DNA of 64,000 bases. Source: Opisthorchis felineus (lineage: Eukaryota; Platyhelminthes; Trematoda; Opisthorchiida; Opisthorchiidae). The notes under the pieces are model-generated. The model worked only from the letters and a program-made list of their open reading frames with translations. It searched no databases and was not told the origin of the DNA. Positions 26,701 through 41,700 of this stretch are shown here, piece after piece (position 1 is the first letter of the stretch; the number at the start of each line of letters is the position of its first letter). A program made the position numbers and the translations under genes. The stretch lies in NCBI GenBank assembly GCA_004794785.1, contig SJOL01001184.1:15499-79498 (forward strand), given 5' to 3'.

Positions 26701-29700
26701 TAATTTTCTGCCATGGCTGGTCTAACACCAAGTGGTCAATGCACACTTAATAAACTTTGTATACACCACTGACCTGACTCAGACGAAGTGCTCATGAAAT
26801 AAACCATTTTAACATGGAATAAACCTACTTCCTCGTGAATAAAATTGCCGTGCACTATTAGTACACGTACAAGAACAAAACAAGCAACAAGCGCCCTTTT
26901 GACCAGTAGATGCGTGAATAGCATCCGAAGTAGGTTTGCCGATCAACAACACTCGAGTCCCTGGACACCTGCGTACTGCGAAACAAAAATTTTACACGAA
27001 GTCGAATGTGATGGTACGTGCAAATCAAGATCGTGCAACAAGATCGGTGGGTAAGTAAGCGGAAGTAGTGAACAGAGAATATACAATTACGTCACATGGC
27101 GACGACATTCACGTCCTTCAGTACAATTTTGTTGTCAGGAGATCTGAAGGCCAGTTGCACCGACAGTACCTAGACCTTTCGTAATCGACTTACTTTCCCT
27201 GCGCCAATACAGAAGTTGGCCAGTTCTCTGCTTGCGCCACTCTGAATTGAGTACGAGAAACAGCAGTCTCTTCGGCAAACGTTGCACAACCGAACACTCG
27301 TTTTCTATTTGCCTCGTCGCGGATTCGTTGACACCGGCCTACACAAGTTATGGTTCTGAGACAACGGTTTTTGAGGACCTGAGGACATCACAGATGGCCA
27401 TTGCTCGCAGAAGCCACGTTTCACAACAATACAACTGTACTGTAGTTGTACTGTAGCCTGGTACACCTGTTCTTTGAAGTTTAAGTATATGTTGCTTTGA
27501 GACCACAAGTGTCTCAAATCAACAAACGCGACTGGAGCTTTAAAGATTCGTACATTGTCCTCATCTGCCATATTACAGTCGGAACTAATGAAACTTCTAA
27601 GATACGTAAAACGCTTCAAAACTTCGAGTGTCTCTCTTTGGATTGTAGGTAGCGCGTTCAATAACTTTGTAGATCCGAACCGCATCCCAAAGGATGGGAT
27701 GACCTTCGTGTTAGGCGGAATTCCACACCGATACCGCTTTACCGCTCGTAGTTAGGCGCTGCGACGACCAAGAAGCCTATTCTGCACACTAGTGGCCAAA
27801 ATTTCGGGCCGCTTGCCGGTCAGGTATCAAGGCGAGTTCTGATTCGTCGAAAACCAGGACCCAACAACCAACCATTCGCCGAATGCCGGCTGCCAGTGGC
27901 GCATCCAGAAGGCGTCAGGAATTGCAGAATGTTGTCGCGCCATACAATTCCTATACGACGCGCTGTACAAGTGCTTTTGACCTGGATTTGGACGTTAATA
28001 TACTTTGTGCACTTTTGGTGGTTGTTTTCGACGGGAACGCTACCTTGGGAGGTACAGACCGAAAACTAAGCTTAAGAAAACACCGTTATTACACATGGTC
28101 AGCAAACGGAGCCTTTTCCTCTTCTTCGAAGACAAGAACGATGTCGCCGCTATATTTCAGATCAACAAGGTTTTCGTCAGCAGGGTTTTGAAAACCTTAC
28201 AGAGTTCATATCATTATTTCGTCGATCAAGAAAACGAATAGGAACAGAGTGGTCATTGCAGTTGGACGACACTGTGTACGGAAACTCTCACGCGCCAACA
28301 AGTCTGATAATACATAGAACTTTTCGGTGGTACCAATAAGAGTGACTGAAAAATATGCGAAAAATGACTGAACTTCGGAAGTGGAAATCAGGGTCTTGAA
28401 GATTGGGAGACAAAAATCAGATACTCACAGTCACAATTGCGCGAGGACGATCAACCAGAGGCGTGAAATCCTTATCGGCATGTACCCGATCCACGTGCGA
28501 TATTGAGAATGCATGTGTATCGCTTACGGGGAGACTTTGACGGGATCGTCGAAGGTCCGACAGGCTCTGTTTTCGTCGCGAATAGTTTAATGGAAAGCCA
28601 GACTGTGAATCGCGTTCACACGGCGAGTGCAAAGATGCACGGAGCGCGGACCAGTTATCAGGACGCGATGCGGACACTGAGTATCCCGAAGGCTCGGCTA
28701 ATTGACTACCTTCATCCGTGGATGTGCCACGGTCCTTGGATGGTTGGCGAACAGAAATAGTAAAATCAATGTGGGGAAGAATCTGCTATGCAAATAGTTC
28801 AACTATTACCGAAAGCGTATACCCGTGTCTAAATCCAAATCCAAATATGTTTAGCTTATTGTTGTCTGATGACTACCGGATACGTGGGTGAATTTATAGA
28901 AAACGAGAACAAATAAAACGCGAACTCCAAATAATCAGAAGTAGAATACGCTGAAAACTAAAACTAAACTAGGCTGTGAGAAGATCGATACGACCAACTC
29001 GTTTCCTAAAACTCTATGGCCAGTTAAAAGAAGCACTGGCAAGGTTATTGACGGCGGAGATACCCACTGAGCTACACATGTACCACTCCAGCTCGGTAAT
29101 ACCTAACTTAGGGAAACGTTCCGATTTGTGTTCTGACTAGTGGCACCTAGCCTAGGTGGATTCAAGTGTTTAAGGTAACGCCTAAGGGGATACAATGTGA
29201 TGAACCAAGGTCAATCAGTATCAAAATGCATTTGCACAAACAGTCATTCAGCTGTAGCACCCTTTCGGTGCCTAACTACCATGCAACCCGAAGGAAGCAC
29301 GAGTGCTGGGATACTGCCAGGTTGCTAAGCCTAGACAAGGGAAGTCGAGAGGCAGAGGTCGGGTTCGAACTACGGACCTTCCGGTCAGTAAATTCGCGCT
29401 CTAACCACTGAGCCATCTCGCCCCCATGAGCCAATGTAAGCTTGAAAAGGTGAATCAGTGCGGAGTGGAGCTGATCAGTATAAGGATAATAACAGCATGA
29501 GTATCATTGATTATTGAGAACAACGTGGTCACGGAGGCTCCTCTTATTAGGTAATCTATCTTTGGAGGTGAGCGGAAAATGACAAGTTGCAGAGAGTCTA
29601 AGCCAACAACTATATCGCTTGACTACTGCACCAACTACAAGTAAATTCTCCCATGAATGTACACAACTGTCTGACGCATCAATCGCTGTTGACCAGTGAA

Positions 29701-32700
29701 TCAGTTGTGGCTGCCAGCTACTCAAGCTGCACAGAGACTAGCACGATTGTTCACCTGTCCTTATTGTCTAAATTGTAGCAGGGATGGTCCCAATTAGTGC
29801 GCTCCTTTTTGTCGCTATCAGCTCCCTCGTTCAGGAAGGTCCTCTAAGCGCAGCCATTGGTGGCTTTGCCAAGAGCTATAATTAGTTGGTTTCAGGGGAT
29901 GCACCATTGGTTAAGCAGTCGTTCCAAAGGTAAGCTGAACCGAGATATTCAGCCACGAAATGAAGAAAACAGGTAATAAACTACAAGCTTCATTGAATGA
30001 ACCATTTCGTAAACACACGATAGTGGGACGGGAAAAAGATTTCACCAGAATACAATACACAGCTCAGTTACAGTCCGCTTTCGAGAAAACCCCAGACCAA
30101 CTCAAAAAGGATATTAAACACATTTATGACATTCGTATGTATGATACTGGAAAGAGAACATACAACTACACTAGCATGTTCAAAGAATGGACCAAGGGAT
30201 TAGAACCGGCGGACAAGCAAATAGGAAGTTAAAATGTACTGATGAAAATGAGATTTCTGACTAAACGAGTATATCGCCCTAAAAGCATCACTTTCTGAGG
30301 CCTTACAGGGTGAGGGAATATAGTAACTGTAAGTGCAATGGCAAACGTAACATGGACAAACATAATCCCTCAAGGTTGAACTAGTGAATACTAGAGCCAT
30401 ATTTAAGTATGGACCTTGTGATGGATGTCTCAAACTGCCAGTGGCGCTCATTGAACAGTACCTACAAGGCATGCATTAAAAGTCCGAATGCTATGGAACA
30501 AGACCGTGCTTTTGCTAACTGGCCGCCTTAAGGGATCGATCAAAACCAGTTTGTTCTGGGATGGAGTCTATTCTGGTACAGTCTTGACTACTGAAAGCAT
30601 CCAAAGATCGATAAAAAGTTATCTAATCACTGCTGAAGACGTCCTTTCTACAAGGACAACTCCAGATAAAAAGTGTTCCGATCGTCCTTGCCAGAAGGGC
30701 TACCTTAAGGTGGTCTCCTCTAGAAGGATCTATTCCTTGAAAAATTTTTCAGGGGACCAGCCACTGAATACTGAACTGCAGTAACTAAACGCCACGTAGA
30801 TGATATTCACATTGTGGAACCCTAACCACTTGAAGGACAGTTCTGTCTTCACGGATTTCACGTCCTACGTTATATTCCGAAGAAATTTTGTGACACATAG
30901 GCATCCGGAGTGATCTTTATTTAGAGTGGAGGGAGGTCTCCCAAGATGTCACAACTGCACGCCACGTTTCACAGAATCAGAATGGAGTGGAAGAGTGATT
31001 CTTTTGGTGGAGGCCTGTTGGGGGGACTATTGCTACGAAATCCAATATGCACGAGGAAATGAAGAAACTTACAGGTGAACTGTCAGACTCGGAAGGTTGT
31101 CTCGCAGGGAAATAACGATTGTATACTCCCTCGTACTTTCGGACAGGGGATAACAAAGTCGAATGTTCCGATTCGGCCTTGCGCGACCTTCCACGTCCTT
31201 GACGTGCACTAGATACGACTGCCGTGCGTGGTGGACGACCACGGCGCCTGCCTGAACTAGGACCGATTTTGTTAGGTGTAGCGGGAGTCTGAAGAAATTC
31301 GCGAAAAGGATGCGATACCTCAAGTAGCCATTTTTGGAAAAGAGTACGGTCGAGTTTGAAGGTAGTTGACCCAATAAGAAAATGAGTCTGGAAACTATGA
31401 ACGACAGATTAACAGGAGTTTACAGCAAATGTAAACATAATCAGATAATCGAAACCAGCCACATGACCTTTATATACCTTAATTCTGACTGTGTTGACCG
31501 CAGAATGATGGCTATTACTAAATAGATACTAGCAGAATGACAAAATAATGGACATGAAGTCATGTATACTTAAGCACGATTGTGGTACCTCTATTTACAT
31601 TTCTGAAAACTGACTTGGAACAATTTGAGGACCAATCGTGCGATCGAGGAAAATACTGATAACTTGGATTGGGATGACGGCCGTCCACTCGTTAACCCAG
31701 CTGGACACTTTTGGTGAGTGGGTGCGGTACAGTTGGTAATTAGTAATCAAATCATCTCTCAAGCTTCGACAGCATCATTAACTGTTTTATTGATTATTGA
31801 GTGCTGCATATGGAAGTTTGCTCCACTTCCGGAGAGCTTCGATGGACGGTTTTAAACGCTGTATATTACCCCGCACTATCCTTGTGCTCATAATGACAAA
31901 CAGGTCATTTTGGGACCGTTTCCGAGAGTCAAATTAAGGTGTGAAAAGTCCCTGATTACTCATCCTACCAGAACAAATACACCAAAACGACCGAAAAATG
32001 ACAGCAGAACCCATGACATTTCGATAAAAAATAAGAATGAGTTTATACCAAATGTGACAAAGGAATGCAAAAGCTAACCTGTTCATCAGCCGAGGACAGG
32101 GAAGTATCTAGTTCACTGATGTCACTTGATCGGTGAGAAGGTGATGGCTTCGTCCATTCCGGATGTATAGGGGAATGAGTAGAAACGACTGCCATATCAT
32201 TGTCCCCAACTTCTGTTGAGGAGGAACCAAGGTTGGAGGCTTCAGATGGTGAGCGTGATTTGGCCAGATTTTCCGCCTCTGACAAATAGTTGAGAGGTTC
32301 AGTGGATTCGTCTGAACTGGACACGTCGGGTTTTTCGACCACTGAACGCTTCTGGGAACTCAGCGTTGACACATCGGAATCAGACCCAGAGCTGGTAAAA
32401 ACGTGAAGTTGAAGCTACTCGCATGATGATTATTAACGCATGAATGTATGCGTATACAGATAAGCATGATCATAAGGAAGAGCAGGCTGTAGCGGACAGC
32501 CGATGGAAGGATCAAGTCTCAACCTTCTACGAAGTGATCGGCAGGTACATAACCCAGTCTGTCAAGACTCAGGAACGTTAAGCTGACTTGACTGTACTAC
32601 AGGGGTAATCTTAATAAGGAGGGAAGGAGATTGGGAATAGATCACCGCCCGTGAGTGCCATAAACAGTAATAAGACCAATTTTAAAACGGTTGCAAGATT

Positions 32701-35700
32701 GTATGATAGATTGAATCAGTACATCACACGGAATTCCCGCGACTGCCACTTTCCGTCTCTGATGCTCTAGAAGAATACTCTTCCCATGAATCCAGCGTCT
32801 TATCAAACATTTGTCTGAACTGTTCGATGTGACCCGAGAGGCGATTGTAGAACATTATTCATCAGGTATGTCCATAACAATGAGATGGAACAATACTACA
32901 CAGATCGCTGAGAAAAGGTGGATGGAGCCACGTAAAGCAACCGGCTTTCCTGAACTCAATGATCATCTACCATGATCCGAACTGTCAATCCATCCTAGCC
33001 TAATGGGTGATTTAAACAGTTGAGAAAAGAATACGTTTCATAGACGCAGACGCATCACACGAGCATTCGAGGAAATATTGGAGGTGAACTTAAGAGCGCG
33101 TTTACGCTACAGTACTGCTGGTATAACGAATTAACGTGGTTTACGTCTACGAGAGGACCCATGGCAGGATATAAGTTGGCCGAAAAGCCAACTATATATT
33201 TGAAGCATCACCATGTTTACTTCATTCGAATCAGGTTGCCCATTCGCAGAGTGGTACTACAGAGGGAGCACTTTGTTTTTCCACTAGTCGTCTGTTAGCG
33301 TGCACATCTTCCCAAACTGCAGGGTTTTGCAATTATTTACTGGCAAAAAAGCAAGTAGATTTGCACTATCGACGTTCGGTAATCTTTAATACTTGTCGAA
33401 AGACCTGACTGCAGTTCGGATTAGGGAGAGGGCGCATATTGGAAGTAATTTTTGCTGAAAAGCGCGGAAAGGCAACAAGGGGGTGAAAAGTCGGTTGGAC
33501 TGGAGCTGTATCAGAAAGATTGCTGTATCATTCGTACTCATGGTTCCCTGTCTACCAAACCTCCCCCTGAACCCCTCCAAACACGCGGCCAGAATTTTAG
33601 AGATTAATTACAGCCAATCTGATTGCAAATCTTATTCCACTGTCAACTGAAATCAACAAAAATAGCACTCAATTAAATCTGAGACCAGATTACTTCAACA
33701 GCTTTCAACATTCCTATTCCGATCAACAGACGTCCTTCGTCCAAACTCTTACTTTCTCATACTGTCGACGTGTCCTCCAGTGCCGGTGCATGCATAATTC
33801 CAACAGCGCCACAAATGTCAAACTTGTTGGACATAGGAAAATGGAGCGAGGCCTGCTCCTCCAGTTGTTCCGGAAAATCCCAGATTTGATTAACAATTCA
33901 CAATACAGAGATGAATGGAACGGTTGCAGATGTCAAAACTGATATTGTAGTTGGGCAGCATAACTTGGTAAGATCAGCTGCTAGAGGACTGGAGAGAAGT
34001 CTTGTGCCAAAGAGTGCCTGGTCGTTATACTGTGGAACTTTATTGACTTCAAATGCAGCCTCTGGCAAAATCATCCGGAATACTAGGTCTCAACCAAACT
34101 GTATGTATGTATGGTCAATGGAGTCACTCTTTTCCGACAGTTTCTAGGGGTGATGGAAGTTGGCATACTACCGACTAAAACCACTACCGTATTCGATGAA
34201 TAATCGGTTTCGAAACCAGACACGGCTAACTCAATTTATTACAAAGAAGTGTACCTTGGGGGTGCCGAATTCCATTGAAACGCTTGAAACGCTCAAACTG
34301 TCTAAAAATACTGTGGTTCTTACTAGGAATATTCAATTATGTTTATTTTGAACATTATCAACCTACTGATCAGTGATCCTATGTGTGAGACCAATTAGTT
34401 CCATTCAAAGTGTGTAGGAGACGATGGCACCAGTGTATCTCGCGCGCACAACGTAGTCTGCATCAGGGCAAGGATAACCACTGGACTAAGAAAATCAGGG
34501 ATGAGCCTATTCAGAAGAGCAGAGAAAATCTGCAGGCTAAAGGTACGCCTCGAGGAAAAGAGCTGACTTGGGTTGATCACGAAACAAAGAGAAGACTTTC
34601 AATAACTGATTGACGCTTGTTTTGGAACACACTTGTGGATTCCGACCACGCGCTCGTCCGAAGTCGCTTCTCCCTTCGTTTTCCAGAGCCGCTTAAGGTG
34701 CGGAAAAATTGCCTGGCAACTGAAAGACGGGCAGATCCGGATGTTAGACGAATCTACCAGAATCGCCTACTAGAGTCTCTTGCAAATGATCCAACATCAG
34801 ATGTGAATTCATACTGGGACGAGATACTGCAAGACTGCCCAATCGTAGACAAGGGAGGTCGAGATGCAGTGGTCGGGTTCGAACGACGAACCCTCCGGTC
34901 GGTAAATTAGCGCTCTAACCACTGAGCCATCCAGCCCCCCACAAAGAACATCAGTTATCGTGGTCACCAGCTTCCACTCAGCTGGAGCCAACAGTCAACG
35001 TAGAACTCTGGACGGTGAACGTGGAACCCCCTACGACCTCGGAGGCTTTTGAATGCAAAATGTTATCTCAAACACCACCGAGCTTCTGGTCCGGAAAAGC
35101 TCCCAATGTTCAAAAATGCGGTGAAGTCCTCAGTCAACGCTTGTCTGACCTGTTTGCCTGCATTTTGGAAAATGAGGTTGTCCCAGACAACTGGGGGGAG
35201 TCAGTGATAGCGCCCATTTTCAAAAAAGGGGCTCGTAGTGAGTGTGGTAACCACAGTGGAATCCGCTTGACCACGGTCGCAACGAGACAGTTGGCGTCGC
35301 TGGTACTTCCTCACCCTACGGTGGCTAGTGAAACACTGACTCGAGAGTAGCAAGTGGGATTCCGGCCTGGGAGGGGTTGCGTTGACCAAATCTTCACACT
35401 CAGTCAGATGCTAGAACAACGCCATACATACAAACGACCCACAATTTTAGTATTTCTGGATTTCCACGGCGTATTCGACTCGGTTGACCGGTCTGTTCTG
35501 CTTGACACGCTTGCCCATCAAGGAATGCCCCGGAAGTTTGTGAACATAATAAGCTCTTTGTATTCTCAGAGTATACGGAGAGCTCTCCAAAAACCTTCCG
35601 CACACAAACCTGAATCCGTCAGGGGTGCCCACTCTATCGTTATTTAATTTCGTGATCGGTGAAATACTGAGACGAACGCTGGAAGGTCTTCAAAACCCCG

Positions 35701-38700
35701 GTGTTCAAACAGCTGCTGACGAAAAGCTTGTCGACCTGGAATGTGCAGACGACAGCAGCTCTTCGCTCACCTCAGGTGTAGGCACCTCAGAATGATTGTG
35801 GCAGGCTAGCACTAAGTCCTTTCCCCGTCCACTTTTATTCTTTTATTCACCATAAGGCTTTCAGATAAATCATGGTTGCATGGCAGCGAAGCATCAGTGT
35901 TGAACAGTGATGTTATGCTGTTGATGACGATGATGAAAGCTTAGGAACCAACGGTGATTTATGTTTGCCAAAGAGACCGGGAAGCCATACATGCCTGTCT
36001 GAAACAAAAGTCGTTCCAAACATATGAAGCTGGTAGTGGGATGAAAGCAGCGGCATCTTGCGCTACAGAGGCAAACACTGTTTAGTCATCACAAATAAGA
36101 AGAGTTTGCTAAGCTCATCCTTATCGATCGGTACCAGTAGGATTGGGTCAGAGTAAAATAAGGGGGATGAAAGAGAGGTCCCAAAATGCCTAAAATACGA
36201 AGGCAACTATTAGTTACTACGATCGCTAACCTTGAAGCGAATACATCTGCTACACGGGAGGGTTCCTTTCGTTGAGGTGAAGTCTCCGGCTTTCGTGGTC
36301 GATCCTCCGTGTTCCCATCCCGGTAGCATGAGCGGGAATTCTCCGCTGAGGACGATCGAGAACTGGGAGTCCGGGGACGGACAGGAGAGTGGTCCGAACT
36401 TGAAAAGCTCTCGTTAGTCAATCTCCGCTGGCGCCTGTGAAGTCTTGCTCGTCCAGCTTTAGCTGGAGAATTTCGAGGCGGCTGGTCATTGTCTGTTTTA
36501 CGCAACTCATGTGCTATCAAACGCAGAAAAATAAGAGAACTATTGAGGAACACGAAACAGCGGTGTTTAAAATAGCCAACAACGGATCTGTTTATGGTTT
36601 AAATACGGTTTAAGTACCACGGACCAAAACCAATAGCGTGATCCCGTTCGTGCTAATACCAAAGGTAAAAACTATGCTGCGCACTTGGTATAAACGAACA
36701 CTGAAAAATGTTATTCATACGACGAAGTGGAAAAAGGTAAAAGCAAGATATTCGCTCATTTGCATACGAAGTTGGTTTTGGCAGGAGGCTCACTTGGGAC
36801 CCAGCTGAATATCTAGTTTATGATGTTTTTAAACAACTGAATGTACAACACCAGGTCGTATTGTGTTTCAGCTGGCACGATACATTTTACTGACATAATA
36901 CACTACTCATGAGGTTGCTGAAATTTCTTCGACAGCCCGCGACCGGCTTAACCTTTCTTGGGGCTCGTCAGCTAGGCGCAGTTCCGAGTTTCCGTCAAAT
37001 TTATGTTCTGCTTGAACCCAAATTGCACGAAATTAGCGAGAGACTCACCTGGAACCTAGCTGAATCTCCCGTGGGCTGTCGAAGAGTTTTCAGCAACCTT
37101 ATGAGTAGCGTATTAAGTCAAGATATTCCCTCTTTATAAGAAAGACCACTGGGCAGTACCACTAGGATGAAAAAGACCACGAGAACGTCACTCGTTGAAC
37201 AACACAAGGTCACACGAAGAATGTAGAAAACAATGACGACGATTAAATGCAGCCTCAAGCAAGACTACCAAACCAATTCTTCAAAAGGGAAAAACATCCG
37301 ATTGATCTCCTCTGGGTTCGGAGCAATGTTCTTCCAAGCGAGAGCAATACTTGTTGCAGCAAAGGAGCCTTTGTTCCGTCGTCGCTTGTTGCCTCATGTG
37401 TTGGAAGCATAACCTACAAATATGCGTGCAAAATTTTTGCATTACTGTCCCTCTTTGCTACGATCATTTTGCCATGGAGTGGCCTGATGTCATGGCATTT
37501 GAAAATGTAAGTTGTGTTCGGTTAGGGAGTGACGGACACTGGTGTACTTCTTTGTTTTGGCTGAGTATAACTCAGTCTATCCCGCTTTATTCAGCAGGCA
37601 CAAAGAGGCTGAGGTCGCAGACAAAACTATGGACGCCCGGAGGTTGGAGGCTTTGTTTCTATTGGACTGCTATACAATCGAGGGAGTGTTTCCAGCTCGA
37701 CTACTTGGAAGAGAATTATTGTTCAAGGGAAAATTAATGTGCGGAATTCATCCTGAAAAGCCTTCTAAGGAAAACTCTTCTCAACAGCAAATGGCCCACT
37801 TATTGTCTAAAAAGATTCAGAATCACCAAAACCACTGCTCTGTTAGAGATTTTTTCTACACAGGAGATTCCCATAAAAAGAACGTAGTGTAGTGCACGAA
37901 GTGCTCGAAACGCGACTAAACACGGAGCATACCGATGGGCGCAAAAACGAACTAACCACTAGCGAATCAATGATTCACACAAAAACCAGGGAGACACATG
38001 AAACAAGGCTTGCTCAAAAAAATGCGAAAGTTTTGTGAGTTGGTGAGATTTCGCAAAGCCACATGTGGAAGCTAGTTCACAGTAGCTTGTGCATCTAGTT
38101 GTCTTGCGTTAACAGTCACCGTGCGGTGACGTCAGACGCCTCGGCTGAACACCCAACAGTCACGCCTAGGCTTCGGTGACCTGATGATGTCCAAAGTCGT
38201 ATGGATGTGGCATCACCAGTAAACAATAGCAAACCCACTACGTATAACAGAGTTAAGGTACACAGTGGTCTGAATCCAAAATATATGATCCACTGAAACT
38301 CCAGAAAGGTTTTACTGGACAAAACTCCTTTATTAAGGACCTTTTGTGGATCTTCTGTCAGCCGAACAACTCACGCTATGGGAAAAGTACCATTCTCGTG
38401 CGCATATTGCAGACTTAAAACCTAATTTCAGCAGGTCGCCAGCCAGTCTCCATGGCACTATCGTTCAGCTGTAACACCTTTTCGGTGCCTAGTTGCCATG
38501 CCATCCGAAGGAAGTACGCGGGCTGAGATACTGGCAGATTGCCCAAGCCTAGACAGGGGAAGTCGAGATGCAGAGGTCGAGTTCGAACCATGGGTTCACC
38601 GCGCTGTAACCACTAAGACATCTCGCCCCACCCATCCATGGCACTACTAGCTTGCTGAAGATACAGCGCTCGATTTAACATCACCTTCTCTATTCACCTT

Positions 38701-41700
38701 ATACCGGAAGCGCACCTAGGCAACACGGCTGTAATGGGTTGTAAAAGATGGACCTACTGTAAACGCAATTCTCACAACAGACAGAAGAATTTTGTTGGAC
38801 TAGTCATTTGTAGTTTAAAGTGATCGAAAACAGGTGCTGGAAAATCGACGGATACGGGTTGGTCACGACAGGCATCTATTTTGTCGTATTAGCACCACGT
38901 TTTAAGCTCTCGTGTACTGGTGGTTGCACCCGAAGTTGAACTTTATTGTATATTTGTACATCCGACTTGAACATGTGTCTGAGAACACTAGTGATATTAG
39001 TTTTAGTTATAACTTCCGGCCTGTTAGTTCGGCTGTAAAAGACGATGACCTACACTTGGACATGACAGTGACTGATGATGACGGAGCTGGTCCATAATGC
39101 CCCATGATTGGCGGTTGAAAGGGGAAAACAAAAATTATAAAGGAATAACTAGCAGCACATAATTATCAAATCTACTATCCGATCACAGCGTCCAAGAATC
39201 GCCTGTCTCATAATTTTGAAACCGGCAAGCTCTGTCGCAGAAGATAATCTTTTAATGGGCAGTTTACAATGTCGTGCGGGGAAACAAAGGATGCGTACTG
39301 GTAAAAACATTAAGTTGAGATTTTGTTCCTACATCAGTGCTTCGATCAAACACGTATACACGAAGAGTGGCAGATTCTTACAAAAATGTATTCTAAATGT
39401 CCCCTTAGTATGACCGGTATGTGGATGCAAATTTACTGTTTTGATCAAGCGTCTAACGACTCTCAACCGAATCGAAACGAATGTCCCAGGCAACAGTTAC
39501 ATACAAGGTTCTTACTAACCTATCACCTCTAACACAGCTGGCACAGGTGCCGGATGCCCTTAGGAGCCCCATAACCGCATTCCTGCAAACAAACATGTGA
39601 TTGGGTTGTGTCTGATCATATTCGTTCACGGTTTGTTCTATATTAGCTTTCGCCGACAAGTTGACTGCACAGTTTACATCTACCTGGTCATTTCCATGAG
39701 GGTGGTATGGTGTCGCATGGAAATGATCTATTCTAGAATACAAACTCCGGTGGAATCGTGCAGCTGTTCAGGAGCATCCATTGGTCAACCAGTGCACTGG
39801 TAACTGTGTGAGCGTCTGCGTGATAGAATAATTAAAAATTACCAAAAACACCGCAATTTCCCTTAAAAGTTTTTGGTAGGAGAACACTCAGGCCCACATC
39901 TACGTTCTTATTTGGGCAGCTGGTTTTGACTGACCGTAACGGAGCAGGTGTGCATGAGTGGGATTCCTAGAACTCCCACGAAACTGATAAAGGCTACAAA
40001 ACACTACCAAGTTACACTGTTGGTTTGTCTGACTGATAGTTGAAGTTTAAGCATTCACTGTGTCCCAAATCACAATGCAGATCGCTCAATATGTCTTCAA
40101 TGAGCTCACAAGTACCACAGGTATCATAGAACCCATAAAAAGCCACAATGCCTTTCAGTCATTTTCCTGTATGTGGACCTATACGGAGGGTGCATGCAGT
40201 TTTTTTTCTGGATAGCGAGGGGGAAAGTCTCTCCGTCTTGATACGGTATTCTTTCACTTATTGGAATGGATAGATGCTTAGGCTTCTAGTAATAACGTTT
40301 GTACTAACGAAACAAGCACCATTCTCCGAGATATGAAGTCAAATTTCATGCAGTAACGTGCGGTTGGTTGAGTTGTATAGGCCCCGATATCCACAAACAA
40401 TTGAGGCAGCTAAGAACAAAATAAAAGTAGTTCAGAGTAAAAATAATTCACGTGACGAGTGAACCTTCCATTCGAGATATCATCACTCGAGGAGCCAGTC
40501 AACACGTGACCACGTGATGTGAAAGTCGCAGTTGAAGAGTCAGCAGCGGTATATCCTGTCCAAGTGCCAAATAATCACACCGCTCAGTAGTCGCTTGTGG
40601 CCAAATGGCTTAGTCATCAGCTACCAGTCGGGAGGTACCGAATTCGGATCTCCCTGAGGAATCGTGAGATACACACTGCCGATGAATCCCAACATGGATT
40701 AAACAGTTGTACAGTGCTTTCCGGCTTTTCAGCATACATTGATTCTACTTACAAAACAACAGTCCGACTGCAGTTCAAAAATTTACTTTCAGTGTTTGAC
40801 CATCGATGTCGTCGGAGCATTGACCGAGTCTGGTGGGGACACCGGATCAGTAATACTGAAGTACTTCGAAAAGTTTTCGGAAGAAATAACTCGCCCACAA
40901 CAGATGAACTGATCACACTCCATAGGTTGCGCTGGCTTGGCCATGTGCACCTTATGCCAGTCGACCGACTTCTTCGAAGGGCTCGAAGGGTGGAGACGAG
41001 TCAGGGGAGGTCAAACAATGACCTGGCAGCGTAGTATGGAAGCCATTACCAGCAAACTCAGCTGCGCTGGTCAGTGCCGTCTCCCTGGATGGGACCCCGA
41101 GACGGGACATGTCAATGGTTAAAGACATGTCAATGGTTAAAGACATTGTCAGACATCGCCCAGTCTCGCCCTCAATGGCGCTTGTGCATCCAAGCTATTG
41201 CCTTCAATGCATAGCTCCCGTCCCGATATCCCCAATTAAAAATCCACTGACAACCCTGTATTTACGCATCAATCACATCAGCTACTATCTTTAATGAGCA
41301 GCCATCTACCCACTTCCCCGAATCATCGGCGAATGAAACTGCGGCAGCCATAACCACTGCACAACAAGTTCGTGTGTTTATAGTTGATGATGATGACGCT
41401 GCGGCGCGTAACTTTATGGACGCTGTTTAAGATCTGCACTTGATAGATCATGATAACAGTTGCTTTTTATTTACAGTGTGATTACAACTGGGTGCAGCCG
41501 ATGCAGCTATGTTTAATACTTCGTGTTCCTTTCCAACGAAATGCTAAACGTTTTCCTGCAACTGGTGGGATTCGGTTAGATTGCCCTCTGATCTTAATTT
41601 TGCCAACGATATCATCACAGAATGAACCTTAAAAAGCACCGATGATCTTGGTATCGAGATGACATTTACTGAAAAATTATTAGATTTCGACTACGCGGAC

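Noticed and set aside
29248..29424. SINE heads as functional tRNA genes
   Set aside because: Both promoter boxes are present but the acceptor stem and anticodon arm are not conserved and the body continues into SINE sequence.
37566..37892. Acceptor at AACTCAG (37568-37574) for the nested frame
   Set aside because: It would shift the frame into a short block that ends at 37737. The GGCTGAG acceptor keeps the long frame in phase.
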